Notes: generated by a model from the letters alone, not told the origin. A DNA stretch of 18,347 nt from Thioglobus_B sp964566765 (GCA_964566765.1 CAZMJI010000019.1:1-18347), one strand, 5' to 3'; counted from the stretch's first letter, positions 1-7,355 are shown. Program-made: numbers and translations.

Positions 1-407
1 TTCATGGCGCCAGGGTCTTCGCCGCCAAAGTCTTGCACTCTAAAGCGCACCTTGCCCCAATCGCCTTCGAGTTTGATCTTATCTTGCAATTCTTCCAGTT
101 GAATTTTGGCATCTAGAATCATTTGTTCAGATTCGCTCCAATTAGGGCCTTCGTCTTGTGGTGTGCCCAGTCGATACTCTTGATAAAGTAGCTGGTTCTC
201 CAGCGATTCCACCTGTTCAGACACCACAAAGTCATCCACACCGATCTCATAGCTGACCTCCAAATCCAAGATATCAAACTCAATTTGTTCAACCGCGTCT
301 TGGATTTGCTTGGCTTTTACATCACTGGGTGTTGTTGGTGCCGCATCTTGCGCTAATAACAAGGTGCTTAGGCTTAGCAGTAATGAGGCGAGTAATAATC
401 GATTCAA
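1..407 (-). CDS. partial exported protein of unknown function (3' end outside window)
   Basis: The reading frame is open from the window edge to a stop 12 codons upstream of the chosen start. No ATG is available near the N-terminus. The start used is TTG at 407, whose TTGA overlaps the stop of the next gene upstream, so translation is probably coupled; another in-frame TTG lies at 419. The N-terminus (NRLLLASLLLSLSTLLLAQD) is a typical signal peptide with cleavage near the AQD. The mature part is acidic and rich in Glu, Gln and Leu (for example EQVESLENQLLYQEY and AKIQLEELQDKIKLEG), which suggests helical or coiled-coil structure. I do not recognise the family. It is the last visible gene of the trpC transcription unit. 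The periplasmic location is inferred from the signal peptide. Confidence 0.7.
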   Translation of the reverse strand, partial: MNRLLLASLLLSLSTLLLAQDAAPTTPSDVKAKQIQDAVEQIEFDILDLEVSYEIGVDDFVVSEQVESLENQLLYQEYRLGTPQDEGPNWSESEQMILDAKIQLEELQDKIKLEGDWGKVRFRVQDFGGEDPGAM

Positions 408-628
408 GAGAAAAACCAACGATAAATACCCAGTGTATTAACCAAGACAAACACACTGTTTAATAGCACCAGGGAGCGATCGTTATTTTTGGCACCCTGG
501 ATAATCCAGCTGCTGGCTGAGACCATAAAAAACAGGTAGCCAAATTTTGAATATTCAAAGTTAAGGGCCACAAACAAGCCACCGATAATGCCAGTAATGG
601 TGCCTAACCAGCCCCAAAAATTACCCAT
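404..628 (-). CDS. small membrane protein, unknown function
   Basis: A 74-aa protein starting MGNFWGWLGTITG from ATG at 628; a TTG nine bases upstream (637) is a possible but weaker start. It overlaps the last codons of the OsmC-family gene by 8 bases and has no clear ribosome site, so it is probably coupled. Two to three hydrophobic segments are visible: about residues 5-22 (GWLGTITGIIGGLFVALN), 28-45 (FGYLFFMVSASSWIIQG) and 52-72 (LVLLNSVFVLVNTLGIYRWFF). A short polar loop with NNDRS separates the second and third. Nothing identifies a substrate. A faint resemblance to very small transporter-like membrane proteins (PnuC or SemiSWEET size class) is not enough to name it. Confidence 0.65.
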   Translation of the reverse strand: MGNFWGWLGTITGIIGGLFVALNFEYSKFGYLFFMVSASSWIIQGAKNNDRSLVLLNSVFVLVNTLGIYRWFFS

Positions 629-1034
629 GGATTTCAAAGTCGTGAGTCACCTTGGCAGCCTTGCCTAACATCAGTGAGGCAGAGCAATAGCGCTCAGCCG
701 ATAGGGTGATGGCTTTTTCAACTTTCTTTTCATCCAGGCTGTTACCAGAGATGATAAAGTGAATGTGGATGTCAGTGAAAATCTTAGGGTGTTCGTCCGC
801 ACGCACGCCGCTTACTTCGCAACGACAATCGGTAACATCCTCACGCATTTTCTTCAAAATAGAGATGACGTCAACCGTGGTACAGCCACCCATGCCTAAC
901 AGCAGCATCTCCATAGGGCGCACGCCCAAGTTGTGTCCGCCGATCTCCTCAGGGCCATCCATCACAATGCCGTGTCCACTGGCTGATTCACCAACCATCA
1001 GCATGTTGTCAATCCATTTAACCGTTGTTTTCAT
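621..1034 (-). CDS. OsmC/Ohr family protein
   Basis: A 137-aa protein of the OsmC/Ohr superfamily, thiol-dependent enzymes that reduce organic or lipid hydroperoxides, although members of the YhfA-like branch have no settled role. Seen: the family core GGCTTVDVISILKKMR with Cys51, and the second redox cysteine in ERYCSAS (Cys117), the spacing expected for the peroxidatic/resolving pair. The family feature of Pro-Glu-Met before the first helix (RPMEMLLLGMGGC) is present. Two extra cysteines, Cys70 and Cys72 (DCRCEV), are not part of the usual pair. There is no signal peptide, so it is cytoplasmic. Start ATG at 1034 lies 11 bp after the trpC stop, with only a weak upstream AACAGC. Co-transcription with trpC looks like genome packing rather than shared function. 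Confidence 0.88.
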   Translation of the reverse strand: MKTTVKWIDNMLMVGESASGHGIVMDGPEEIGGHNLGVRPMEMLLLGMGGCTTVDVISILKKMREDVTDCRCEVSGVRADEHPKIFTDIHIHFIISGNSLDEKKVEKAITLSAERYCSASLMLGKAAKVTHDFEIHG

Positions 1035-1045
1035 AATGCTGTTTT

Positions 1046-1846
1046 TTATGTATTAAAGATAGTTTGTAGCGCCTGACCAGGGTTATCCTGACGCATAAAG
1101 GCCTCGCCCACCAAGAAAGTGTGAATGTTGTGCTGGTGCATGAGCTCAACATCGCCGCGACCCAAAATGCCGCTCTCGGTTACCACCAAGGTGTCATCAT
1201 CAATGTGGCTGAGCAAGTCAATGGTGGTTTGTAGTGATACCTCGAAGGTACGCAGATTGCGGTTGTTAATGCCAATCATCGGCAATCTCAGCGCGAGTGT
1301 ACGCTCAAGCTCTTCCAGATCGTGCACCTCAACCAGGACATCCATTGATAGCGAGACCGCCAGCATTGACAGGTCTTCTAGTTGTCGGTCGTCCAAACAA
1401 GCAGCAATCAGCAGAATGCAGTCGGCACCCATGGCTCTGGCTTCAAACACCTGATAGGCGTCAATGATAAATTCTTTGCGCAATACCGGCAGTGAGACTG
1501 CTGCGCGTGCATCAATTAAGTACTGGGCATCGCCTTGGAAAAAATCCTTGTCGGTTAAGATAGACAGGCAGGTAGCGCCATGCGCTTCATAACTTTTGGC
1601 AATCGCCACTGGATCAAAGTTTTCCCTTAACACACCTTTAGAAGGTGAGGCCTTTTTAATCTCGGCAATAATCGCGTTTTCTTGCTTGTCAGCCTTGGTT
1701 TTAAGCGCAGTGAAAAAATCACGCGTTTCACGGTCAGCATAAGCCTTGTCCATCATCGTCTCGAACGAGATTTGCGCCTTGCACTGGGCAATTTCCTGTT
1801 CTTTTCGCGCGATGATTTTTTTTAGAATATCTGGTGTATTTGGCAT
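1046..1846 (-). CDS. trpC: indole-3-glycerol-phosphate synthase
   Basis: Converts CdRP to indole-3-glycerol phosphate in tryptophan biosynthesis; cytoplasmic TIM barrel. The 266-aa protein has the full monofunctional length and all active-site segments: EIKKASPSKG (Glu62, Lys64), LRKEF (Lys124), VEVHD (Glu173), GINNRNL (Asn195) and TESG (Ser225). There is no PRAI (TrpF) fusion. The frame runs open 23 codons further to an ATG at 1915, but that extension is AT-rich, unlike the family, and overlaps the kdsA start, so ATG at 1846 was chosen. No Shine-Dalgarno sequence precedes it. No other trp genes are near. It is divergent from kdsA with a 67-bp AT-rich gap, and osmC-like, small-membrane and exported-protein genes follow on the same strand. 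Confidence 0.96.
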   Translation of the reverse strand: MPNTPDILKKIIARKEQEIAQCKAQISFETMMDKAYADRETRDFFTALKTKADKQENAIIAEIKKASPSKGVLRENFDPVAIAKSYEAHGATCLSILTDKDFFQGDAQYLIDARAAVSLPVLRKEFIIDAYQVFEARAMGADCILLIAACLDDRQLEDLSMLAVSLSMDVLVEVHDLEELERTLALRLPMIGINNRNLRTFEVSLQTTIDLLSHIDDDTLVVTESGILGRGDVELMHQHNIHTFLVGEAFMRQDNPGQALQTIFNT

Positions 1847-1852
1847 ATTTGG

Positions 1853-1890
1853 TATTTTAAATGAATTGTTTAAACTATAATCAAACTTTA
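1853..1890. promoter_or_regulatory. divergent promoter region between trpC and kdsA
   Basis: The 67-bp gap between the two starts is very AT-rich. On the plus strand a perfect TATAAT lies at 1876-1881, about 32 bp before the kdsA ATG, with no good -35 hexamer. On the minus strand TTGATT (1884 to 1879) and TTTAAA (1861 to 1856) are spaced 17 bp and face trpC; the start point would then be only a few bases before the trpC ATG. The two candidate promoters overlap. The hexamers are seen; their use is inferred. Confidence 0.45.
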
Positions 1891-1913
1891 ATTTTGAAAG
1901 CCTGATAAAAAAC

Positions 1914-2750
1914 ATGAAATTACTCGATTTTGAGATCGGTATCGATCAGCCGTTTTTTCTCATTGCAGGCCCTTGTGTGATCGAATCAGAGGCGTTGGCG
2001 CTAGAAAGTGCCGCCGAGCTCAAGCGACTCACCGATGCCCTAGGCATTAATTTTATCTACAAATCGTCTTACGATAAGGCCAATCGTTCCAGTACCGGCA
2101 GTTTTAGAGGCTTGGGTGTGGATGAAGGTCTGCGTATTTTGCAAAAAGTTAAGGATGAGATCGGTGTGCCGGTGCTGACCGACGTGCATGAAGACACCCC
2201 ACTGGACCAAGTTGCTGAGGTGGTGGATATGATGCAAACCCCAGCGTTTCTGGTGAGACAAACCAACTTTATTCAAAACGTGTGTCGACAGGGATTACCG
2301 GTCAACATTAAAAAAGGCCAGTTCCAGGCGCCTTGGGATATGCAAAATGTGGTGGACAAAGCCTTTGAAGTTGGCAATCAACAAATTACCGTTTGTGATC
2401 GTGGTACCTCGTTTGGCTACAACACACTGATCTCTGATATGCGCGGCCTATCGAGCATGCGCTCAACCGGTCAGCCTGTGGTATTTGATGCCACGCACTC
2501 GGTGCAGCAACCCGGCGGCCAAGGTACTACTTCAGGGGGTCAGCGCGAGATGGTGCCAGTGTTGGCACGTGCCGCTGCTGCGGTTGGTGTGTCGGGCTTT
2601 TTTATGGAAACCCATCCGAATCCAGATGAGGCCAAAAGTGATGGTCCTAATATGATTCCGCTTCACCAAATGGGCGAGATGTTAAAAGTCCTGCAGGACA
2701 TTGATGCCGTGACCAAACAGCACGGCTTTTTAGAGGAACAATTAAAATGA
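1914..2750 (+). CDS. kdsA: 3-deoxy-8-phosphooctulonate synthase (KDO-8-phosphate synthase)
   Basis: Condenses phosphoenolpyruvate with arabinose 5-phosphate to KDO-8-phosphate, the precursor of the KDO sugar of lipopolysaccharide; cytoplasmic. The 278-aa protein is full length and carries the family blocks AGPCVIES, YKSSYDKANRSS, VRQTNFIQNV, NIKKGQFQAPWDM, DRGTSFGYN, FDATHSVQQPGG, METHPNP and SDGPNM. Residue 21 is Cys in GPCVIES. Known: metal-dependent (class II) KdsA has Cys here and metal-free (class I, E. coli) has Asn. The other metal ligands (His in DATHS, Glu in METHP, Asp in SDGPN) are all present, so a class II enzyme is inferred. The start is ATG at 1914, with no strong ribosome site. 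It is the first gene of a long plus-strand operon and overlaps dapB by 4 bp. Confidence 0.97.
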   Translation: MKLLDFEIGIDQPFFLIAGPCVIESEALALESAAELKRLTDALGINFIYKSSYDKANRSSTGSFRGLGVDEGLRILQKVKDEIGVPVLTDVHEDTPLDQVAEVVDMMQTPAFLVRQTNFIQNVCRQGLPVNIKKGQFQAPWDMQNVVDKAFEVGNQQITVCDRGTSFGYNTLISDMRGLSSMRSTGQPVVFDATHSVQQPGGQGTTSGGQREMVPVLARAAAAVGVSGFFMETHPNPDEAKSDGPNMIPLHQMGEMLKVLQDIDAVTKQHGFLEEQLK

Positions 2751-3478
2751 TGCGTATTGCAGTTGTGGGTAGCTCTGGCCGCATGGGTCAGGCCATTATT
2801 GAATCGATTAACCAAGCAGACAAAGTTGCACTGGGTCCAACTCTAGACAAGGGTGATGACCTGGCGGCAGTAACTGCCGATTTTGATGTGGTGATTGACT
2901 TTACCCGCCCAGAGGCCACTCTTGAATATCTCGATATTTGTCAAGCAGCCAACAAAGCCATGGTGATTGGTACCACGGGTTTTAGTGATGATCAGTTGCA
3001 GGCGATCAATGCCGCAGCTGAGCAAATGCCGATTGTGTTTGCACCGAATATGAGTGTGGGCGTGAATCTGTCGCTCAAACTACTAGAGATGGCCGCCAAA
3101 GTGATTGGCAATGACGCCGATATTGAGATTGTGGAAGCACACCATCGTCATAAGGTTGATGCGCCATCGGGCACAGCGCTGAAGATGGGCGAGGTGGTTG
3201 CCAATGCCCTGGGTAGAGACTTAAAAACCTGTGCGATTTATGGTCGTGAAGGCATTGAAGAGCCTAGAGATCGTCAAACCATTGGTTTTTCAACCGTTCG
3301 TGGTGGTGATGTGGTGGGCGAACACACGGTGAGCTTTTTTATGGAAGGTGAGCGCGTTGAGGTGACACACAAGGCCTCATCACGCATGACCTTTGCCAAT
3401 GGCGCGGTACGTGCCGCCAGTTGGTTGGATGGTAGAACAGCAGGGCTGTATACCATGCAAGATGTGTTAGATTTGTAG
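2747..3478 (+). CDS. dapB: 4-hydroxy-tetrahydrodipicolinate reductase
   Basis: Reduces 4-hydroxy-tetrahydrodipicolinate with NAD(P)H in the diaminopimelate/lysine pathway; cytoplasmic. Seen in the 243-aa product: an N-terminal Rossmann motif VGSSGRMG (residues 7-14), VIGTTGFS (73-80), FAPNMSVGVN (98-107) and the catalytic signature EAHHRHKVDAPSGTA (130-144), with His132 and Lys136 in the places of the known acid/base pair. The length is toward the short end for the family but no block is missing. The start ATG at 2747 shares ATGA with the kdsA stop; a second ATG follows at 2750. Coupling cell-wall lysine synthesis to KDO synthesis makes sense as envelope precursor supply, but this is inference. 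Confidence 0.97.
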   Translation: MMRIAVVGSSGRMGQAIIESINQADKVALGPTLDKGDDLAAVTADFDVVIDFTRPEATLEYLDICQAANKAMVIGTTGFSDDQLQAINAAAEQMPIVFAPNMSVGVNLSLKLLEMAAKVIGNDADIEIVEAHHRHKVDAPSGTALKMGEVVANALGRDLKTCAIYGREGIEEPRDRQTIGFSTVRGGDVVGEHTVSFFMEGERVEVTHKASSRMTFANGAVRAASWLDGRTAGLYTMQDVLDL

Positions 3479-3487
3479 GAGAGAATG

Positions 3488-3787
3488 ATGCTATACGCCA
3501 TTATTGCTCAAGATGTTGAGAATTCATTAGACAAGCGTCTGTCGGTGCGTCCAGCGCACATTGAGCGCTTGAATCAGTTAAAAGATGAAGGACGTTTGAT
3601 CCTGGCCGGCCCACACCCGGCAATTGACAATGAAGATCCAGGCGAAGCCGGTTTTACTGGCTCACTGGTGGTGGCAGAATTTGAGTCACTGGCTGCGGCG
3701 CAAGCCTGGGCAGATCAAGATCCTTATGTGGCTTCAGGTGCTTATGATCAGGTGGTGGTTAAACCGTTTAAAAAGGTTCTGCCTTAA
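3488..3787 (+). CDS. yciI: YciI family protein
   Basis: A 99-aa protein very close to E. coli YciI, with KRLSVRPAHIERL, DEGRLILAGPHPA, DPGEAGFTGS, EFESLAAAQAWADQDPY and VVVKPFKKV in the same order. Known: YciI-like proteins have a dimeric ferredoxin-like fold with a conserved His/Asp pocket (here His in RPAHIERL and Asp in DQDPY). A catalytic role has been proposed, but the cellular function is unsettled. ATG at 3488 was preferred over ATG at 3485 because AGGAG at 3477-3481 is then 6 bases away and the protein begins MLYAIIAQD as in E. coli. It follows dapB by 9 bp and its TAA overlaps the next start (TAATG). Confidence 0.93.
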   Translation: MLYAIIAQDVENSLDKRLSVRPAHIERLNQLKDEGRLILAGPHPAIDNEDPGEAGFTGSLVVAEFESLAAAQAWADQDPYVASGAYDQVVVKPFKKVLP

Positions 3788-4035
3788 TGGTTAAAGGCTA
3801 TGCGCTAGACCCACACCCTGGCGCCAATGTTGCGCAAGAGGTGTTTGCCTTGGTGCGCATCCCCAGAGTCAAGCGTGAGCGTGTGCCAGCCACAGCGGTG
3901 GAAGTGGTGGATGATTTGCAAAGTGCCTTGCAAGGGGCGGATCATGAGCAGCATTTGTATGCGGCCAAAGTGGTTGGTCCAGCACGCTCATCTGAAGGGG
4001 TTAGTTTGTACTATATTGTGGATTTGTACAACTGA
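3787..4035 (+). CDS. conserved-looking 82-aa protein, unknown
   Basis: An 82-aa cytoplasmic protein with no signal peptide, no membrane segment and no cysteine. The sequence alternates strands and helices: GANVAQEVFALVRIPRVKR, then PATAVEVVDDLQSALQGADHEQHLYAAKVVGPARSSEG, ending in a strand, VSLYYIVDLY. I do not recognise it. It is supported by its place: the start ATG at 3787 overlaps the yciI stop by one base (TAATG), and its TGA overlaps the next ATG by one base (TGATG), so it is held tightly in the operon. A different frame is open from 3827 to 4072, but it would break both junctions and has no ribosome site. Confidence 0.75.
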   Translation: MVKGYALDPHPGANVAQEVFALVRIPRVKRERVPATAVEVVDDLQSALQGADHEQHLYAAKVVGPARSSEGVSLYYIVDLYN

Positions 4036-5285
4036 TGATGAAATTACTAAGTCTGGTTTTCTTGCTACTTAGCAGCCTGAATGCCTTAGCTGATCAAACA
4101 CTAGAGTTTGAATTATCAAATGACAGCTCGCTGTTGATTCATGCCTATGAAGGCGATGGCGAGGAGTTGTTGCTGTTTTTACCGTCTGAGCGTGGTTTTG
4201 GTCCTGGTCAAACGCATACCGCGCAACAGCTGGCCTTTGTTGGTAAAGATGTGTGGATGGTGGACTTACATGCCAGTCATATGCTGCCAAAAACGCCAAG
4301 CAGCATTCAAGAATTCGAAGTCAATGAGCTGGTCGAGTTGGTGAATATCGCCAAAGACAAAGGCTTTAAAAAGCTGTTTTTTGTGGCCACCGGCCGTGGC
4401 GCACAGCTGGCGTTAAAGACTGCTTATTATTGGCAGATGAACCACTCAGATCGTCACTATTTGGGTGGGCATATTTTTCACGCGCCACATCTGATTGACG
4501 GCAAGCCAGAACTGGGCGGTGAGGCGCACTATGTGGCCATCGCCAAGAGCTCTAACCTGCCGGTTTATTTAATGGCGTCTCAATATGGCACTAAGTACTT
4601 TCGCTTAGGCGAGATTGTTGAAGCACTGAAAACGGGCGGATCCTCAGTCTTTACCCATCGTGTTAAAGGCGTGCGCGGTGGTTTTCATATGCGTCCAGAT
4701 AAAGACTTAGAGCCGGCTGATCTAAAAGCCAGAGAAGGCTTGGCCGATACCTATACCATGGCCATGAGTCTGATGCAAACAGTGGTGTTGCCAGACACTA
4801 TGAAGCAGCTTGAAAACCTTAAGCCGCAAGCGCAATCCTCCGGTTTTAATCCGTCGCTCAAGCCTTATTCAGGCCAGCAAGGTTTTGAGCTGGTATTGCC
4901 AACCTTAGATGATCAGGTGATGGATTTGTCACAGTTTAAAGGCCAGGTCGTACTGCTGAACTTCTGGGCCTCTTGGTGTCGACCTTGTATCAAGGAAATT
5001 CCATCGCTGATGCGCCTTAAAGAAAAATTAGCCGACCAGCCGTTTGTGATTTTGACCGTGAATATCGGTGAGGAAAAGCGCAAAATTATTGAGTTCAAGA
5101 AAAAAATCCCATTTGACTTGCCAGTGGCGCTTGATCTAGAAGGCAAGGCAGTGCAGCAGTGGGGTGTTTATGCTTATCCGTCCAACTTCCTCATCGATGC
5201 CCAGGGGCAAATCCGCTATACCTACCGTGGTGCCTTAGAATGGGATGAGGACCACGTGGTTAAGACCATTGAAAGTGTGTTTTGA
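4035..5285 (+). CDS. exported fusion: degenerate alpha/beta-hydrolase-like domain + TlpA thioredoxin domain
   Basis: A 416-aa protein with a signal peptide at 1-19 (MMKLLSLVFLLLSSLNALA), hence probably periplasmic. Residues about 22-255 look like an alpha/beta-hydrolase fold: strand EELLLFLPSERGF, VWMVDLHASH, then KKLFFVATGRGAQLAL, which sits where a nucleophile elbow (GxSxG) is expected but has Gly120 in the Ser position, and GGHIFHAPH. The domain is therefore probably not a normal Ser hydrolase. Residues about 275-416 form a TlpA/ResA-type thioredoxin domain with FWASWCRPC (Cys315, Cys318) and the cis-Pro loop YPSNF (Pro382). Known: such domains reduce or oxidise periplasmic disulfides, often in cytochrome c maturation. 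The fusion is unusual. Its thioredoxin half resembles the separate protein at 17524-18027, sharing LKPYSG and PSNFLI. Confidence 0.88.
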   Translation: MMKLLSLVFLLLSSLNALADQTLEFELSNDSSLLIHAYEGDGEELLLFLPSERGFGPGQTHTAQQLAFVGKDVWMVDLHASHMLPKTPSSIQEFEVNELVELVNIAKDKGFKKLFFVATGRGAQLALKTAYYWQMNHSDRHYLGGHIFHAPHLIDGKPELGGEAHYVAIAKSSNLPVYLMASQYGTKYFRLGEIVEALKTGGSSVFTHRVKGVRGGFHMRPDKDLEPADLKAREGLADTYTMAMSLMQTVVLPDTMKQLENLKPQAQSSGFNPSLKPYSGQQGFELVLPTLDDQVMDLSQFKGQVVLLNFWASWCRPCIKEIPSLMRLKEKLADQPFVILTVNIGEEKRKIIEFKKKIPFDLPVALDLEGKAVQQWGVYAYPSNFLIDAQGQIRYTYRGALEWDEDHVVKTIESVF

Positions 5286-6475
5286 AACACTATGATGTGA
5301 TCATTATTGGGGCTGGCGCCTCAGGACTGATGTGCGCTGCTGAGGCGCTAAAGCGTGGCCGTAGTGTGCTGATTCTAGAGCGCGCCGACAAAGCCGGTAA
5401 GAAAATTCTGATCTCCGGTGGTGGCCGCTGTAACTTCACCAACCTGTACACAACGCCAGACAACTATCTGTCGCAAAACCCACACTTTTGTAAATCTGCC
5501 TTGTCTCGATACACGCCTTGGGATTTCTTGGCGCTGATGGAGAAGTACCAATTGTCCTGGGAAGAGAAACAACAAGGTCAATTGTTTTGCCAGCAAAAAG
5601 CACCTGCGGTATTGGCTATGCTGCTTCAGGAGTGTCAGCAGGCTGAGTTGCGTTTGCAAGCAGAGGTGTTAGATATCAATTACCAGTCCAGTGATGGGCG
5701 TTATCAGGTGGCGACCAATCAAGGCCAATATCAGACCCCGTCGCTGGTAGTGGCTACCGGCGGTGCTTCAATCCCGAAGATGGGTGCGACTGATTTCGCC
5801 TTGCAAGTGGCCAAGCAATTTAGACTCAAGACCCTGGGCTTTAAACCGGCCTTGGTGCCGTTTACCTTTAGCCAAGATGAGATTGATCGTTATTTTAAAG
5901 GCTTGTCAGGCGTAAGTTTTGCTGCTGAGGTGAGTACAGATGCCATGCGTTTTACAGACCAGGTACTCATCACCCATCGCGGTCTAAGCGGTCCTGCGAT
6001 CCTGCAAATTTCCTCTTATTGGCAAAAGGAGCAGGTTATCAGTCTAAACCTCTTGCCAGAGATGGATGTTGCCAATTATCTAAGCGAAGCTCGGCAAACC
6101 CAGGGTAAGATGCAGCTCAAAACCCTATTGTCTGAGTACTTGCCCAAACAGTTGGTGCAGCGCTTGATCCAAACCTTGGGCCAAGCCAGTTGGTTAGATT
6201 GTCCTTTGGGTGCCATTAACAGCAAGGCGCTGAGTGCCTTTGGCGAACAATTGAACCAATGGCAACTGACCCCTAGTGGCACCGAGGGCATGCGCACGGC
6301 TGAGGTGTGTTTGGGTGGGGTGGATACCGACGTTATTGACTCGAAAACCTTGCAAGCCAAAACCCAGCCCGGCTTGTATTTTATTGGTGAGGCACTGGAT
6401 GTGAGCGGGCAACTGGGTGGGTTTAATTTTCAGTGGGCTTGGGCCTCGGGTTGGGCGGCCGGACAAAGTGTTTAG
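5282..6475 (+). CDS. NAD(P)/FAD-dependent oxidoreductase, BaiN/HI0933 (YhiN) family
   Basis: A 397-aa flavoprotein of the HI0933/BaiN family; members are cytoplasmic and mostly of unknown substrate. Seen: the N-terminal dinucleotide-binding motif IIIGAGASG (residues 7-15), the family signature GKKILISGGGRCNFTN (39-54), VVATGGASIPKMGATDFA in the middle, THRGLSGPAIL, and the C-terminal FAD-binding GGVDTD...GLYFIGEALDVSGQLGGFNFQWAWASG. The length is typical. The only start that fits is TTG at 5282, giving MKHYDVIIIG; TTGA overlaps the stop of the fusion gene upstream, the same arrangement as at 404-407. The reaction cannot be told from sequence. Placement after an exported thioredoxin may be operon packing. 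Confidence 0.92.
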   Translation: MKHYDVIIIGAGASGLMCAAEALKRGRSVLILERADKAGKKILISGGGRCNFTNLYTTPDNYLSQNPHFCKSALSRYTPWDFLALMEKYQLSWEEKQQGQLFCQQKAPAVLAMLLQECQQAELRLQAEVLDINYQSSDGRYQVATNQGQYQTPSLVVATGGASIPKMGATDFALQVAKQFRLKTLGFKPALVPFTFSQDEIDRYFKGLSGVSFAAEVSTDAMRFTDQVLITHRGLSGPAILQISSYWQKEQVISLNLLPEMDVANYLSEARQTQGKMQLKTLLSEYLPKQLVQRLIQTLGQASWLDCPLGAINSKALSAFGEQLNQWQLTPSGTEGMRTAEVCLGGVDTDVIDSKTLQAKTQPGLYFIGEALDVSGQLGGFNFQWAWASGWAAGQSV

Positions 6476-6496
6476 TTTTGTGATTAAATAGAGCCT

Positions 6497-7117
6497 ATGT
6501 TTGCATTTGGTGAAAAGGTTGCCGGCTATGAAATTCCGGTGTTTAATGAGCGCGAAGTTAGAGCCGCGGCTGGTATTGTGTTTTTGTTTGCCTTTATGGC
6601 CTTTATGCAAGGCTTTCTAACCGGCAATAACGAACCCACCAAGCTGATGGTTTCAGTCTTTTTGCTGGATTTTTTTATTCGTCTATTTATTAACCCTAAA
6701 TACGCCCCCTCAATGGTACTGGGTCGCTGGATGGTGAACCAGCAGGTGCCTGAATACGTGGGCGCACCACAAAAGCGTTGGGCTTGGGGTTTTGGCTTTG
6801 TGTTGGCGGCCACCATGTTTTATTTGGTGGTGTTAAATGAGGTTCGAGGGCCAATTAATATTTTGGTTTGTGCCCTATGTTTAGGACTGCTGTTTTTTGA
6901 AGCTGTGTTCGGCATTTGTGCCGGTTGCAAAGTGTATCATTGGTTTCACCAAGAGGGTGCCAAGTATTGCCCAGGTGATGCCTGTAGTTTGGATCGCCAA
7001 AAGGCGCCGATTCAACAGCTAAATGGGCTGCAAAAAGTAATTCTGGCCGCCTGTGTGATGGCGTTATTGTATTTGGCATTTGCCGATATCTTTGTTCGAT
7101 TATTGTTAGGAGGATAA
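6497..7117 (+). CDS. DUF4395 integral membrane protein
   Basis: A 206-aa protein with the DUF4395 pattern: PVFNEREVRAAAG near the N-terminus, then LLDFFIRLFINPKYAPS, a PQKRWAWGFG segment entering a membrane helix, and GICAGCKVYHW near the end. About four hydrophobic segments are visible (residues 24-42, 50-64, 96-113 and 119-140), plus one at 181-200. Two cysteine pairs stand out: Cys141/Cys144 (CAGC) right after a membrane segment, and Cys158/Cys163 (CPGDAC). Known: DUF4395 has no settled function. Inferred: the cysteines suggest a membrane thiol/disulfide or sulfur-handling role, in line with the neighbouring thioredoxin fusion, the small two-Cys protein and the rhodanese island. It begins 21 bp after the BaiN-type gene and has no clear ribosome site. 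Confidence 0.85.
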   Translation: MFAFGEKVAGYEIPVFNEREVRAAAGIVFLFAFMAFMQGFLTGNNEPTKLMVSVFLLDFFIRLFINPKYAPSMVLGRWMVNQQVPEYVGAPQKRWAWGFGFVLAATMFYLVVLNEVRGPINILVCALCLGLLFFEAVFGICAGCKVYHWFHQEGAKYCPGDACSLDRQKAPIQQLNGLQKVILAACVMALLYLAFADIFVRLLLGG

Positions 7118-7333
7118 ATGCAAGCAATTCGAATTTTATTAACCGCCTGTTGGGCGCTACTTGCTCTGGGTGCGGTAGCAGCAGATAAGGAAAATCAATC
7201 GGCGGCACAACCGTCTAAAACAGCCGAAGAGTGTGAAGCGCCGGCCTGGGCCATTGCCATTGGCCATGAGCAGATGTGGAAGCTGCACAATGGCTGTCCT
7301 ACTGATGAGGATAAAACCAAGTCAGACAACTAA
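7118..7333 (+). CDS. small exported two-cysteine protein, unknown
   Basis: A 71-aa protein. Residues 1-21 form a signal peptide ending in GAVAA, so a mature peptide of about 50 residues is expected in the periplasm. The mature part has exactly two cysteines, Cys39 and Cys60 (EECEAP and NGCPTDED), likely able to form one disulfide, and Trp44 and Trp54 between them. The C-terminus is acidic and low in complexity. A strong ribosome site, AGGAGG at 7108-7113, lies 4 bases before the ATG, inside the end of the DUF4395 gene, and the ATG directly follows that gene's TAA. Inferred: a partner of the DUF4395 protein. I do not recognise a family. Confidence 0.8.
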   Translation: MQAIRILLTACWALLALGAVAADKENQSAAQPSKTAEECEAPAWAIAIGHEQMWKLHNGCPTDEDKTKSDN

Positions 7334-7355
7334 AAATGGCGCCGTTTAGGCGCCA
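7332..7355 (-). terminator. intrinsic terminator, minus-strand direction
   Basis: Inverted repeat TGGCGCC (7337-7343) and GGCGCCA (7349-7355) with a 5-base loop. Read on the minus strand it is followed by TTTTT (7336 to 7332), the classic intrinsic terminator form. On the plus strand it is followed by AATAGG with no T run, so it would stop plus-strand transcription of the operon only weakly. It therefore serves transcripts arriving from the right: the kinase operon and/or the candidate sRNA. Confidence 0.8.

Noticed and set aside
1847..1915. 23-codon N-terminal extension of trpC
   Set aside because: AT-rich, unlike the family, overlaps the kdsA start and covers both candidate promoters; ATG 1846 gives the normal length.
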